This document shows positions 23,593 to 32,865 of a DNA stretch of 64,000 nucleotides, piece by piece. The notes beneath the pieces were generated by a model. The model searched no databases. It was not told the DNA's origin and saw only the letters and a list, made by a program, of their open reading frames with translations. The DNA is from Kaistella soli (GTDB lineage Bacteria > Bacteroidota > Bacteroidia > Flavobacteriales > Weeksellaceae). Location of the stretch: assembly GCF_019038595.1 (NCBI RefSeq), contig NZ_JAHOPF010000002.1:1-64000 (forward strand), given 5' to 3'. The translations under genes were made by a program, and so were the position numbers. Positions within the stretch are counted from its first letter, which is position 1. Every line of letters begins with the position of its first letter.

Positions 23593-25035
23593 ATGAAGAT
23601 CATAAAAATAAAGAGTTCTTTTTTAAAAAGTGCTGCACTTAGCGGTGTAGCGCTTTTTTCTTTAATTTCCTGCGGGAACAGAGCCGCGGTAGAAACGGAA
23701 ACTCCCGCAAATAAGAAGATTGAATTCTGGCTTACCAAAGGCGATGAATCAGTAAAACTGCAGCAACAGAATTCTTTTCTGTTTTCTAATGTTTCCAATG
23801 GTTTTCAAACCATCGAAATTGACGGATCACAGCAGTTCCAGACTGTTGACGGGTTTGGTTATACGCTTACAGGAGGTAGTGTACAAGTCATTAACAGACT
23901 TTCAGCAGCTAAGCGAAAAGCTCTTTTGAACGAAATTTTCGGAAGTGCTGAAAACGCAATTTCTGTGAGTTATTTAAGGCTGAGCGTCGGCGCGTCAGAT
24001 CTGGACGGTGAAGTTTTTTCTTACAATGACCTTCCGACAGGACAAACGGATATTAATCTGGAGAAATTCAGTTTAGCGAGAGACAAAGATTTAATTGCAA
24101 TGCTGAAAGAAATTCTTGCAATCAATCCGAAAATTAAAATTATTGCCGCACCGTGGTCGCCTCCGGTTTGGATGAAAGATAATGGAAGCTCAGTGGGAGG
24201 CAGTTTAAAACCTGAATTTTATGGTGTTTATGCTAAATATTTCGTGAAATATATTCAGGGAATGAAAAAGGAGGGAATTACCGTTAATGCGATCACACCG
24301 CAAAACGAACCGCTGCATCCAGGAAATAATCCAAGTCTTTTGATGACTTCCGAAATGCAGAAAGATTTTATTAAAAATCATTTAGGTCCTGAATTCAAAA
24401 AGTCAGGAATTTCCACCAAAATTGTAGTTTACGATCACAACTGTAATAAACCGGAATATGCCATTAATATTTTAGATGATCCCGAAGCCAACAAATACAT
24501 TGACGGCTCAGCATTTCATTTATATGAAGGTGATATTTCCGCGTTAAGTACCGTCCACAATGCTCATCCGGACAAAAATTTATATTTTACAGAGCAGTGG
24601 ACCGGTTCCAGAGACAGTTTTCACGGAGATTTAAACTGGCATACAAAAAATGTAATTATCGGCTCGATGAGAAACTGGAGCAAAATCGCTTTGGAGTGGA
24701 ATCTTGCGAATGATGCCAGTTTTCAGCCTCATACACCAGGCGGATGTACCGAATGCAAAGGAGCCATTACCATTAATTCTTCTGAAGAATTTACAAGAAA
24801 TGTGGCTTACTATATCATCGGACACGCTTCTAAATTTATCCCACAGAACTCTGTAAGAATTGCTTCAACACAGACCGAAACTCTTGCTACAGCTGCATTT
24901 AAAACTCCTTCAGGAAAAACAGTGCTTATCGTACAGAACGACAGCGAAAATGTTGAAAACTTCAATATTAAAATTAATGAACTTTCAGCACCGGTTTCAA
25001 TTCCGGGGAAATCTGCGGCAACCTATATTTTTTAA
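23593..25035 (+). CDS. GH30 glycosidase, likely endo-beta-1,6-glucanase (first copy)
   Basis: The 480-residue protein has a lipoprotein signal (Cys27 in 'LFSLISCGN'), so it is probably surface-bound. It is a GH30 (beta/alpha)8 barrel with a flanking beta domain: 'VDGFGYTLTGGS', 'YLRLSVGASDLD', 'PWSPPVWMKDN', acid/base Glu239 in 'TPQNEPLHPGN' and nucleophile Glu334 in 'YFTEQWTG'. Many Bacteroidota GH30 enzymes in SusCD loci with GH3 partners cut beta-1,6-glucan (subfamily 3). The subfamily here is inferred from context. It starts 2 nt after the susD stop, so translation is probably coupled. Confidence 0.88.
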   Translation: MKIIKIKSSFLKSAALSGVALFSLISCGNRAAVETETPANKKIEFWLTKGDESVKLQQQNSFLFSNVSNGFQTIEIDGSQQFQTVDGFGYTLTGGSVQVINRLSAAKRKALLNEIFGSAENAISVSYLRLSVGASDLDGEVFSYNDLPTGQTDINLEKFSLARDKDLIAMLKEILAINPKIKIIAAPWSPPVWMKDNGSSVGGSLKPEFYGVYAKYFVKYIQGMKKEGITVNAITPQNEPLHPGNNPSLLMTSEMQKDFIKNHLGPEFKKSGISTKIVVYDHNCNKPEYAINILDDPEANKYIDGSAFHLYEGDISALSTVHNAHPDKNLYFTEQWTGSRDSFHGDLNWHTKNVIIGSMRNWSKIALEWNLANDASFQPHTPGGCTECKGAITINSSEEFTRNVAYYIIGHASKFIPQNSVRIASTQTETLATAAFKTPSGKTVLIVQNDSENVENFNIKINELSAPVSIPGKSAATYIF

Positions 25036-25044
25036 AATTTTTAA

Positions 25045-27273
25045 ATGAAAAAGCTCTTTCTTTCCCTGTTCGTTATAAGTTTCGGCATTGGCATTTCAGC
25101 ACAAAAATCTGTCGCTCAAAAAGTTTCAGAACTATTGGCAAAAATGACAATTGAAGAAAAAGCCGGTCAGCTCAGTCAGCTCAATTCCGATTGGGAAGAT
25201 CTTACCGGTCCTATTCTTCAAAAGAAAGATGAAGACAAGGTTGCGCTTATTCAACAGGGAAAATTAGGGTCTGTTCTCAATGTCCGTTCGGTCGCACAAA
25301 CCAGAATGCTTCAGGAATACGCCATGAAATCGAGGCTTAAAATACCGTTGCTTTTCGGGCAGGATGTGATCCACGGTTTCCGGACCTCATTTCCGGTAAA
25401 TATCGGTCAGGCAGCAAGCTGGGATTTAGGTCTAATTGAAAAATCAGAAAGAATAGCCGCTACAGAAGCCTCCGCATTCGGAATACACTGGACTTTTGCA
25501 CCCATGGTGGACATTTCAAGAGATCCGAGATGGGGAAGGGTGATGGAAGGAAGCGGTGAAGATACTTATCTGGGAAGTCTGATCGGCGTTGCGCGGGTGA
25601 AAGGTTTTCAGGGAAAAGGATTGGGAAATATTGATGCGGTAATGGCGACTGCCAAACATTTTGCAGCTTACGGTGCTGCAGTTGGCGGACGCGATTATAA
25701 TTCGGTAGACATGAGTTTGCGCCAGCTTCACGAGATTTATCTGCCGCCCTTTAAAGCAGCTGCAGAAGCGGGAGTTGCCACTTTTATGAATTCATTCAAT
25801 GATATCAATGGAATTCCCGCAACCGGCAGCAAATATTTGCAGAGAGATTTGCTTAAGAATAAATGGGGATTCAAAGGTTTTGTGGTTTCAGATTGGGGAA
25901 GTGTCATCGAAATGGTGAATCACGGCTTTGCTAAAGATAAAACCGATGCTTCTCTGAAAGCCATTCTTGCAGGAAGCGATATGGATATGGAAAGTCGCGC
26001 TTACATTGAAAGTCTCCCGCAATTGGTGAAAGACGGAAAAGTTGATATCAAGATCATCGATGATGCGGTGAGGAGAGTTTTAACTAAAAAATTTGAACTC
26101 GGTCTATTCGATGATCCTTTTAAATTCTGTAATGACGAGAGACAGAAACAGCAAACCAACAACGCAGAACACAGAAAATTCGGAAGAGAATTCGGTGCTA
26201 AAAGTGTTGTTCTTATTAAAAATGAAACTCAAATTCTGCCACTTTCAAAATCTACAAAAACCGTTGCTTTAATAGGTCCTTTTGGTAAAGAAACTGTTGC
26301 CAATCACGGTTTTTGGTCGGTTCCGTTTAATGACGATAAAGAAAGAATCATCACTCAGTTTGACGGAATTAAAAATCAGCTTGATAAAAGCTCCACATTG
26401 CTTTACGCAAAAGGTTGTAATGTCGATGATCAGGACAGATCGATGTTCGAGGAAGCAGTCGAAACTGCAAAAAAAGCAGATGTTGTGATTATGACTTTAG
26501 GGGAAGGCCACGATATGAGCGGTGAAGCGAAAAGCCGTAGCAACATTCACTTTTCCGGTGTTCAGGAAGAATTGCTGAAGGAAATTCACAAAACCGGAAA
26601 ACCAATTATTTTAATGATCAACGCCGGAAGACCTTTGGTTTTCGATTGGGCATCCGACAATATCCCCACCATAATTTATACCTGGTGGCTCGGTACAGAA
26701 GCCGGAAATTCAATCGCCGATGTGATATTCGGAACCGCAAATCCGGGTGGAAAATTACCGATGAGTTTTCCAAGAACCGAAGGACAGATTCCTGTATATT
26801 ACAATCATTACAATACCGGAAGACCTGCCGCAAAATCTACTGACAGAAACTATGTTTCCGCATATATCGACCTCGATAATGACCCGAAATATCCTTTCGG
26901 TTTCGGATTGAGTTATACCGATTTCTCCTATTCTGATTTTAAACTGAGTTCAGAAAGCCTTACCGCAAACCAGACTTTAACCGTCAATGTAACCATCACC
27001 AACAAAGGAAATTTCGATGGGGAAGAAGTTGCGCAGCTTTATATCCGCGATTTGGTGGGAAAAGTGGTTCGCCCTGTGAAGGAATTAAAAGGTTTCCAGA
27101 AAATATTCCTTAAAAAAGGAGAAAGCAAAACTTTGACCTTCAAACTGTCACCTGAAAGTCTGAAATTTTATGATGACGATTTGAATTATGATTGGGAAGA
27201 AGGCGAATTCGACATCATGATCGGAACCAATTCCAATGATGTTCAAACCAAAAGAATTTATTGGAGAAAATAA
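25045..27273 (+). CDS. bglX: GH3 beta-glucosidase (BglX type)
   Basis: The 742-residue exported enzyme releases glucose from beta-glucan oligosaccharides. A signal peptide (about 1-19) precedes the GH3 N-terminal barrel with 'LLFGQDVIHGFRT', 'FAPMVDISRDPRWGR', 'TAKHFAAYG' and nucleophile Asp283 in 'FVVSDWGS'. The C-terminal alpha/beta sandwich ('GEGHDMSGEAKSR') and a fibronectin III-like domain (about 645-735) complete the normal plan. It should act in the periplasm on products of the GH30 and GH16 enzymes. It begins 9 nt after the GH30 gene. Confidence 0.94.
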   Translation: MKKLFLSLFVISFGIGISAQKSVAQKVSELLAKMTIEEKAGQLSQLNSDWEDLTGPILQKKDEDKVALIQQGKLGSVLNVRSVAQTRMLQEYAMKSRLKIPLLFGQDVIHGFRTSFPVNIGQAASWDLGLIEKSERIAATEASAFGIHWTFAPMVDISRDPRWGRVMEGSGEDTYLGSLIGVARVKGFQGKGLGNIDAVMATAKHFAAYGAAVGGRDYNSVDMSLRQLHEIYLPPFKAAAEAGVATFMNSFNDINGIPATGSKYLQRDLLKNKWGFKGFVVSDWGSVIEMVNHGFAKDKTDASLKAILAGSDMDMESRAYIESLPQLVKDGKVDIKIIDDAVRRVLTKKFELGLFDDPFKFCNDERQKQQTNNAEHRKFGREFGAKSVVLIKNETQILPLSKSTKTVALIGPFGKETVANHGFWSVPFNDDKERIITQFDGIKNQLDKSSTLLYAKGCNVDDQDRSMFEEAVETAKKADVVIMTLGEGHDMSGEAKSRSNIHFSGVQEELLKEIHKTGKPIILMINAGRPLVFDWASDNIPTIIYTWWLGTEAGNSIADVIFGTANPGGKLPMSFPRTEGQIPVYYNHYNTGRPAAKSTDRNYVSAYIDLDNDPKYPFGFGLSYTDFSYSDFKLSSESLTANQTLTVNVTITNKGNFDGEEVAQLYIRDLVGKVVRPVKELKGFQKIFLKKGESKTLTFKLSPESLKFYDDDLNYDWEEGEFDIMIGTNSNDVQTKRIYWRK

Positions 27274-27320
27274 ACACTGATTATATAATCCGGGTAAAAG
27301 CGTCCGGAATATTTAAAAAT

Positions 27321-29252
27321 ATGAAACGAAAAATCACATTATTATTTTTGATTTTCTGTGTTAAATTATTCACGGCAAATGTTTCGGTACCGCATTTTTT
27401 CTCTGATAATATGGTGCTGCAGAGAGACGCTGAAATTCCGATTTGGGGATTTGCAAAACCGAATGAAACCGTTACCGTAGCATTTAAAAATCAGATCAGA
27501 AAGACAGTTGCTGACGCGTCAGGCAACTGGAAAGTCCTTTTGAATAAAGAAAAATTCGGCGGTCCCTTTGAGCTGAAAATTTCAGGAGAGAACGAAATTA
27601 TTTTAAAAAACATCTTAATTGGTGATGTATGGCTTTGCAGCGGACAAAGCAATATGGAATGGAATTTGGCCCAATCTGACGGTTTTCATAATGAACTTTC
27701 TCAACAGAATTTCCCTTTAATCCGTCATATTAAAATCAACAAATCCATCAATACCTTTCCACAGAAAAATATTGAACAGACGGAATGGAAAGTTGCAGAT
27801 GCCACCACCATCGGAGATTTTTCCGGAGTTGCTTATTTTTTCGCTAAAAAAATGTTTCTGGAAACAAAAGTCCCAATTGGATTGATCAATTCTTCTTGGG
27901 GCGGAACGAATATTGAAACCTGGATTCCAGGAGAAGGTTTTGAAAATTCTGACGATTTTAAAAACATGATTTCTAAAATGCCGAAGATTTCGGTTGATTC
28001 ATTACTGAACCTTTCCAGCGCTTCTAAAATTGCCAATATTGAAAAGAATCAGAAAATAAAGATTAAAGATTTCAACGGGCTTGAATTTTTAAAAAATAAT
28101 TTTGATGAAACAAATCTTGCAGAAATTAAGCAGCCGAAAGCTTGGGAAGAACAGGGCTATGAAGGTCTGGACGGAACAGTATGGCTGAGAAAAACCATTA
28201 ATTTAACTGAGGAAGATCTCGATGGAAGTGCGAAACTGTATCTTTCAAAAATTGATGATGAAGATATAACTTATTTCAACGGAATCCAAGTGGGAAGTAC
28301 CAATGGTTATGATGTAAACCGCATTTACGAGATTCCAAAAAACCTGCTGAAGATTGGAAAAAATGTGATTGTCATTAAAGTAACCGATAATGGAGGCGGA
28401 GGCGGAATTTGGGGAGACTCCGAAAACCTTAAACTCATCACCTCAAAAAACACCCTTTCACTTGCCGGAAACTGGAAAATTGCCGTTGAAAAAATACTTA
28501 ATAAAATCAGTGAAAATGAGTTCCCGGATTTGGCCTACAATGCTATGATTGCGCCACTTGTTCCTTTCCAAATAAAAGGAATTTTGTGGTACCAAGGCGA
28601 ATCGAATATCGACCGTGCTGTTGAATATAAAACGAGTTTTCCATTATTAATTAAAAGCTGGCGCGGAAAATTCGGTAAAGATCTGCCGTTTTATTTTGTG
28701 CAGCTCGCCTCTTTTGCCATTTCAGGCAATAACAGCAATCAAGGAAATTCCTGGGCGGAACTGCGTGAAGCCCAAACCAATACTTTGAAAGTGAAAAACA
28801 CCGGAATGGTGGTTACAACGGACATTGGAAACCCGCGTGACATTCACCCGACCAATAAAAAATCAGTGGGAGAGCGCTTAGCGGATTTGGCGCTGAAAAA
28901 CGGAAATATAAGTCCGGTATTTAATAATTTTAAAATTCAGAAAGACGAAATTTCTGTAGGATTTAAACCCGATTTAAACCTAAAAACTTCTGATGACTCA
29001 GGCATTGTAAAAGGATTTGAAATTGCCGGGAATGATAAAATATTCTATCCGGCGTTGGCAAAACTGGTAAAAAACAGAGTAATGGTTTCCAGTGAAAGCG
29101 TAAAAAATCCTGTTGCGGTAAGATTTGGCTGGAAAGGAGATGCTTCGGAAAGTAATTTATTCACAGTTCAGAATTTGCCTGTTTCTCCTTTCAGAACAGA
29201 TAATTTCCCTTTGACCACTGAAGATGTTTATTATCAAATTAATTTAAAATAA
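27321..29252 (+). CDS. SGNH-type sialate O-acetylesterase-like esterase
   Basis: The 643-residue exported protein is of the sialate O-acetylesterase family (carbohydrate deacetylase). After a signal peptide, 'FSDNMVLQRDAEIPIWG' begins the family's N-terminal beta domain, followed by the nucleophile region 'WLCSGQSNMEW' and 'LWYQGESN'. A galactose-binding/beta-galactosidase jelly-roll-like insert ('TVWLRKTINLTEEDL', 'GGGGGIWGDSENL') sits in the middle. The start is put at ATG 27321, because the longer frame begins inside the GH3 end with no signal. The substrate is probably an acetyl group on a polysaccharide, not sialic acid. The gene overlaps the next by 1 nt (TAATG). Confidence 0.88.
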   Translation: MKRKITLLFLIFCVKLFTANVSVPHFFSDNMVLQRDAEIPIWGFAKPNETVTVAFKNQIRKTVADASGNWKVLLNKEKFGGPFELKISGENEIILKNILIGDVWLCSGQSNMEWNLAQSDGFHNELSQQNFPLIRHIKINKSINTFPQKNIEQTEWKVADATTIGDFSGVAYFFAKKMFLETKVPIGLINSSWGGTNIETWIPGEGFENSDDFKNMISKMPKISVDSLLNLSSASKIANIEKNQKIKIKDFNGLEFLKNNFDETNLAEIKQPKAWEEQGYEGLDGTVWLRKTINLTEEDLDGSAKLYLSKIDDEDITYFNGIQVGSTNGYDVNRIYEIPKNLLKIGKNVIVIKVTDNGGGGGIWGDSENLKLITSKNTLSLAGNWKIAVEKILNKISENEFPDLAYNAMIAPLVPFQIKGILWYQGESNIDRAVEYKTSFPLLIKSWRGKFGKDLPFYFVQLASFAISGNNSNQGNSWAELREAQTNTLKVKNTGMVVTTDIGNPRDIHPTNKKSVGERLADLALKNGNISPVFNNFKIQKDEISVGFKPDLNLKTSDDSGIVKGFEIAGNDKIFYPALAKLVKNRVMVSSESVKNPVAVRFGWKGDASESNLFTVQNLPVSPFRTDNFPLTTEDVYYQINLK

Positions 29253-30064
29253 TGAAAAATTCAATCTATAAAAATATTGCAGCTTCGGTTTTATTTCTTG
29301 GAATGATTGCAGGTTGTAAAAATCAGACACCGCTGACGAAAGACGGTAAAACCTTGGTTTGGAGTGATGAATTTAACGGAAAAGGGTTGCCTGATTCCAC
29401 CAAATGGAATTACGATGTGGGCGGCGATGGTTACGGAAACAACGAAGCACAGTTTTACACCAAAAACCGTCTTGAAAATGCAAGACAGGAGAACGGAAAT
29501 TTAATTATCGAAGCAAGAAAGGAGAACTGGGAAAACAGCAAATATACTTCTGCAAGACTATTGACGAGAGGAAAACATTCCTGGAAATACGGAACTTTCG
29601 AGATCCGTGCAAAACTTCCGAAAGGCCGCGGAACCTGGCCTGCGATCTGGATGATGAGTGAAAATATGAAAGAATGGCCTGATGACGGCGAACTGGATAT
29701 TATGGAACATGTAGGTTTCAATCAGGGTTTTATTCATGCCACAGCGCATACCAAAAAATACAACCACATGATCAATACCCAAAAGACAGATACTTTGGTG
29801 GTGAAAGATGCTTCAGAGAAATTCCATGTCTATAAAATGGACTGGACGCCTGAAAAAATTGACGTTTACGTAGATGACCAAAAATATTACACCTATATCA
29901 ATACTGAAAAAACCTATGACGCCTGGCCTTTTGACCAACCTTTTTTTATGATTCTTAATTTGGCGGTCGGCGGCGACTGGGGCGGACAGAAAGGAATTGA
30001 TGACAGCATTTTCCCACAAAAATTCTATATCGATTATGTGAGGGTTTACGCACCAAAACAATAA
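29252..30064 (+). CDS. GH16 endo-beta-1,3-glucanase (laminarinase)
   Basis: The 270-residue lipoprotein (Cys22 in 'MIAGCKN') has a GH16 jelly-roll domain: 'LVWSDEFNGKGLPDSTKWNY', 'GNNEAQFYT', 'WKYGTFEIRAKLPKGRGTWPAIW' in parts, and the catalytic E147-x-D-x-x-E152 in 'GELDIMEHVG'. This is the laminarinase-like subgroup, cutting beta-1,3 linkages inside glucans. The start codon overlaps the esterase stop by one base, indicating translational coupling. With GH30 and GH3 it completes a set for branched beta-1,3/1,6-glucans. Confidence 0.93.
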   Translation: MKNSIYKNIAASVLFLGMIAGCKNQTPLTKDGKTLVWSDEFNGKGLPDSTKWNYDVGGDGYGNNEAQFYTKNRLENARQENGNLIIEARKENWENSKYTSARLLTRGKHSWKYGTFEIRAKLPKGRGTWPAIWMMSENMKEWPDDGELDIMEHVGFNQGFIHATAHTKKYNHMINTQKTDTLVVKDASEKFHVYKMDWTPEKIDVYVDDQKYYTYINTEKTYDAWPFDQPFFMILNLAVGGDWGGQKGIDDSIFPQKFYIDYVRVYAPKQ

Positions 30065-30080
30065 AAAAGCAAATAGTGAT

Positions 30081-31520
30081 ATGAAAAAAATAATGATGTC
30101 ATGTTTCATGATCGGCGCTGTTTTTAACGGATATTCACAGAATTACTGGAAGAATAACACGAAAAAAACTGCGAAGGTTATTTTGACCAATTCAGCAACC
30201 AAAGAAAAGCTTTCAGATAAAGGACAGGTGCAATTCGAGAAATTTCCTCAGCCAAAGGAAACCGATGCGTGCATTTTCGTCGATCCCGATTTTAAATACC
30301 AGAAACTGATCGGCATTGGAGGCGCAATTACAGATGCTTCTGCCGAAACCCTTTACAAAATGCCGAAAGCTAAACAGAAAGAAATTCTTGATGCTTATTA
30401 TGGTAAAAAAGGTCTTGGATACACGGTTGTCCGCACGAATATGAATTCGTGCGATTTTTCCAGTGATTCTTATACTTATGTAAAGGACAACGACACGTCT
30501 CTGAAATCATTTTCGGTTGCACATGATGAGAAATTTAAAATTCCGATGATCAAAGAAGCACAGAAACTCATCGGCAAAGATTTCACTTTTTACTTCTCAC
30601 CGTGGAGTCCGCCTGCCTGGATGAAATCCAACAATAGTATGCTCAAAGGCGGAAGACTGGAAAATAAATATTACCAGACCTGGGCAGATTATTATATTAA
30701 ATTTATCAATGAGTATCAGAAAAGAGGCATCAATGTGTGGGGATTAACCATCCAGAATGAACCGATGGCAACGCAAACCTGGGAATCATGTATTTATACC
30801 GCAGATGAGGAAGGCGACTTTTTAAGGAATAATTTAGGTCCGGCCTTATGGAAGAACGGTTTTAAAGACAAAAAAGTAATCATCTGGGATCATAACCGGG
30901 ATTTAATTTATCAGCGCGCGACAACGACTCTTCAGAATCCGGAAACCGCGAAATATGCGCACGGTATAGGTTATCACTGGTATGAAACCTGGAATAACAA
31001 AACTCAGTTATTTGATAATCTAGGCGAAACGCAGCGTGCATTCCCGAATATGTTTCTGGCATTTACGGAAGGCTGCAAAGAACAGTTTAAAATGGATGGG
31101 ATTTACGATGTCTCTCTCGGGGAGTTGTATGGCAGAAATATGCTGAATGATTTCAACAAAGGAACCGCACTGTGGACAGACTGGAATGTTTTACTTGATG
31201 AAACCGGCGGCCCGAACCATGTAGGAAATTTCTGTTTCGCGCCAATTATTGCAGACACAAAAACCGGCGAAGTACATTATACTTACGAATATTATTATAT
31301 CGGACACGTTTCCAAATACATAAAGCCGGGTGCACAGCGCATCGGAAATTCCTCCAACAGAGCGGCTCTGATCTCAACTGCTTTTTTGAACAGAAACGGT
31401 GAACTGGTTACCGTAATTATGAATGAATCTGATAAAGATACTGACGCTTACCTTTGGATTGAAGGGCAGGCTGCGAAATTATCAGTTCCGGCACATTCAA
31501 TACAGACCATAATATTATAG
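30081..31520 (+). CDS. GH30 glycosidase (second copy)
   Basis: The 479-residue exported protein has a signal peptide (about 1-19) and a second GH30 barrel: 'GIGGAITDASAETL', 'VVRTNMNSCDFS', 'YFSPWSPPAWMKSN', acid/base Glu227 in 'TIQNEPMATQ' and nucleophile Glu330 in 'AFTEGCKE'. It is clearly diverged from the first GH30 of the locus (which reads 'YFTEQW'). It has no lipobox, so it may work in the periplasm while the first is on the surface. Substrates: beta-1,6-glucan or beta-glucosides. It is the last gene of the operon, followed by a terminator. Confidence 0.88.
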   Translation: MKKIMMSCFMIGAVFNGYSQNYWKNNTKKTAKVILTNSATKEKLSDKGQVQFEKFPQPKETDACIFVDPDFKYQKLIGIGGAITDASAETLYKMPKAKQKEILDAYYGKKGLGYTVVRTNMNSCDFSSDSYTYVKDNDTSLKSFSVAHDEKFKIPMIKEAQKLIGKDFTFYFSPWSPPAWMKSNNSMLKGGRLENKYYQTWADYYIKFINEYQKRGINVWGLTIQNEPMATQTWESCIYTADEEGDFLRNNLGPALWKNGFKDKKVIIWDHNRDLIYQRATTTLQNPETAKYAHGIGYHWYETWNNKTQLFDNLGETQRAFPNMFLAFTEGCKEQFKMDGIYDVSLGELYGRNMLNDFNKGTALWTDWNVLLDETGGPNHVGNFCFAPIIADTKTGEVHYTYEYYYIGHVSKYIKPGAQRIGNSSNRAALISTAFLNRNGELVTVIMNESDKDTDAYLWIEGQAAKLSVPAHSIQTIIL

Positions 31521-31541
31521 TTAGATTTTTACATTAAAAGG

Positions 31542-31567
31542 GAAGAGCAACTAACGGGTTGCTCTTC
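31542..31567 (+). terminator. Terminator of the glucan-utilization operon
   Basis: The perfect 10-bp stem GAAGAGCAAC/GTTGCTCTTC with a 6-nt loop is followed by TTTTATTTTT. Confidence 0.9.
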
Positions 31568-31592
31568 TTTTATTTTTACTGATCTCAAAACA

Positions 31593-32105
31593 TTATTTCG
31601 AAGTGAATTTTTTCTCAAAATCTTTACAGTCTACCTGTTTTAGGGCCTGTCCGTCATATTTTATTTTTGCTGGATTTGCGTATAGGTCTTTATTTCCTTC
31701 CACTTTATGATCGCCGATTCCTTCAATTAAATTTCCTTCTTTTTTAAAGAAATAAATTTCTCTTTCCGAGGTAGTTCCTTCCGCCTGGAAAGTATAGCTA
31801 AGTTTCAGCGTATCACCGTTCTGCGTTCCCATCACATCCCCGAAAGAACTGTCTTTTTCAAAATTCTTGTAACGCATTTTCCCGGTAATTGTACCTAAAT
31901 TATCATCTAAAGAAACAAAAACCGAATCTTTACCGGTAGCAGCTAAATAGCAGGTCTGCAGCGTAGAGGACTCTACAGGCTCGTTGGATTCCGGAACGGT
32001 CACAGAGTCGGGTGGAGTGGTTTGATTATCAACGGTTCCGGTGATTTTTTTTTCGCAACTTACCGCTGTAATAACGATGAATGCTGATAAAATGTAATTT
32101 TTCAT
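31593..32105 (-). CDS. Hypothetical lipoprotein
   Basis: The 170-residue protein has a lipoprotein signal (MKNYILSAFIVITAVSC, lipidated Cys17), then a Ser/Thr/Pro/Glu-rich linker (about 20-45). A beta-rich domain follows with 'TCYLAATGKDSVFVSLD' and 'NLIEGIGDHKVEGNKDLYANPAKIKYDGQAL' in pieces, and two cysteines that could pair (Cys52 and Cys160). No family is recognised. It looks like an outer-membrane lipoprotein of Bacteroidota with a lipocalin-like small beta fold, which is only an impression. It stands alone between the glucan operon and a gene-free gap. Confidence 0.7.
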   Translation of the reverse strand: MKNYILSAFIVITAVSCEKKITGTVDNQTTPPDSVTVPESNEPVESSTLQTCYLAATGKDSVFVSLDDNLGTITGKMRYKNFEKDSSFGDVMGTQNGDTLKLSYTFQAEGTTSEREIYFFKKEGNLIEGIGDHKVEGNKDLYANPAKIKYDGQALKQVDCKDFEKKFTSK

Positions 32106-32830
32106 AGAATTATTTATAAAGGTAAAACTACTGAATATTTATTGTATAAATTGTTTATTATGTTAAATGCGCTCAATCTTTGTTTTTAGACTGTGTAGAA
32201 TTGATTTGTTTTGGCTTGGGGAATCTAATAATCTTTTTAAATGTTGGGCGATAAATAAAAGTGCAGAAACAGTTAAACACGTTAGGGAACAAATTTGGTT
32301 CCTAAAACTTCAGTGTTATGAAATCCTTAGAAGAATGCATTGGAACGCAGTATAATTTTTTTTAAAAATATTTCTAATCGCTGAGAATTGTCTGGAAAAT
32401 ATTTTAGAGATATTTATCAATTACATTTAATTAAAATAGATTTGACTCGTAAGCTGGAATCTTCATTACATTTTCTAACCGCTGAGAATCCTCTCTATAA
32501 TATTATGGAAAGTAATTCGTTATGTAAGCTTTTTGATTCAATCAAGGATTCTTGTTTTGAACAGGATTTGAATCTGCTAGCTATAATAGCTTTGACTCCA
32601 ATTTTTAAATCATTTAACAATGTAAACAACTTATCATAAAAAGTCCTATAATTTATATTATGTTAAATTAGATTTGTTTTTCACAATCTGAAATTATTTG
32701 TCCTAAAACGACATTTAATTCCCTAATGATTGATAAACCTGCTCCTTTCATAAATTAGTTATTTTCCAAAATATTCTACCACAATTGCAACTTGAAAAAA
32801 ATATGAAACAAAACAGTTCCAAAACAGTAT
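32106..32830. other. 760-bp AT-rich gap, no convincing gene
   Basis: Two weak plus-strand frames (about 32167-32355 and 32388-32639) lack good starts and known domains. A near-identical 18-base segment, TTCTAATCGCTGAGAAT and TTCTAACCGCTGAGAAT, occurs at about 32370 and 32475, which suggests duplicated, decayed sequence. The second frame, with 'LHFLTAENPLYNIMESN' near its middle, could be the remnant of a lost gene. I could not identify it. Confidence 0.4.
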
Positions 32831-32834
32831 AAAA

Positions 32835-32860
32835 AAAGTCTTCCGTTTCCGGAAGACTTT
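32835..32860 (-). terminator. Terminator of the S9 peptidase gene
   Basis: The perfect 11-bp stem AAAGTCTTCCG/CGGAAGACTTT has a GAAA tetraloop on the minus strand and a following T run. Confidence 0.9.
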
Positions 32861-32865
32861 AAAAA

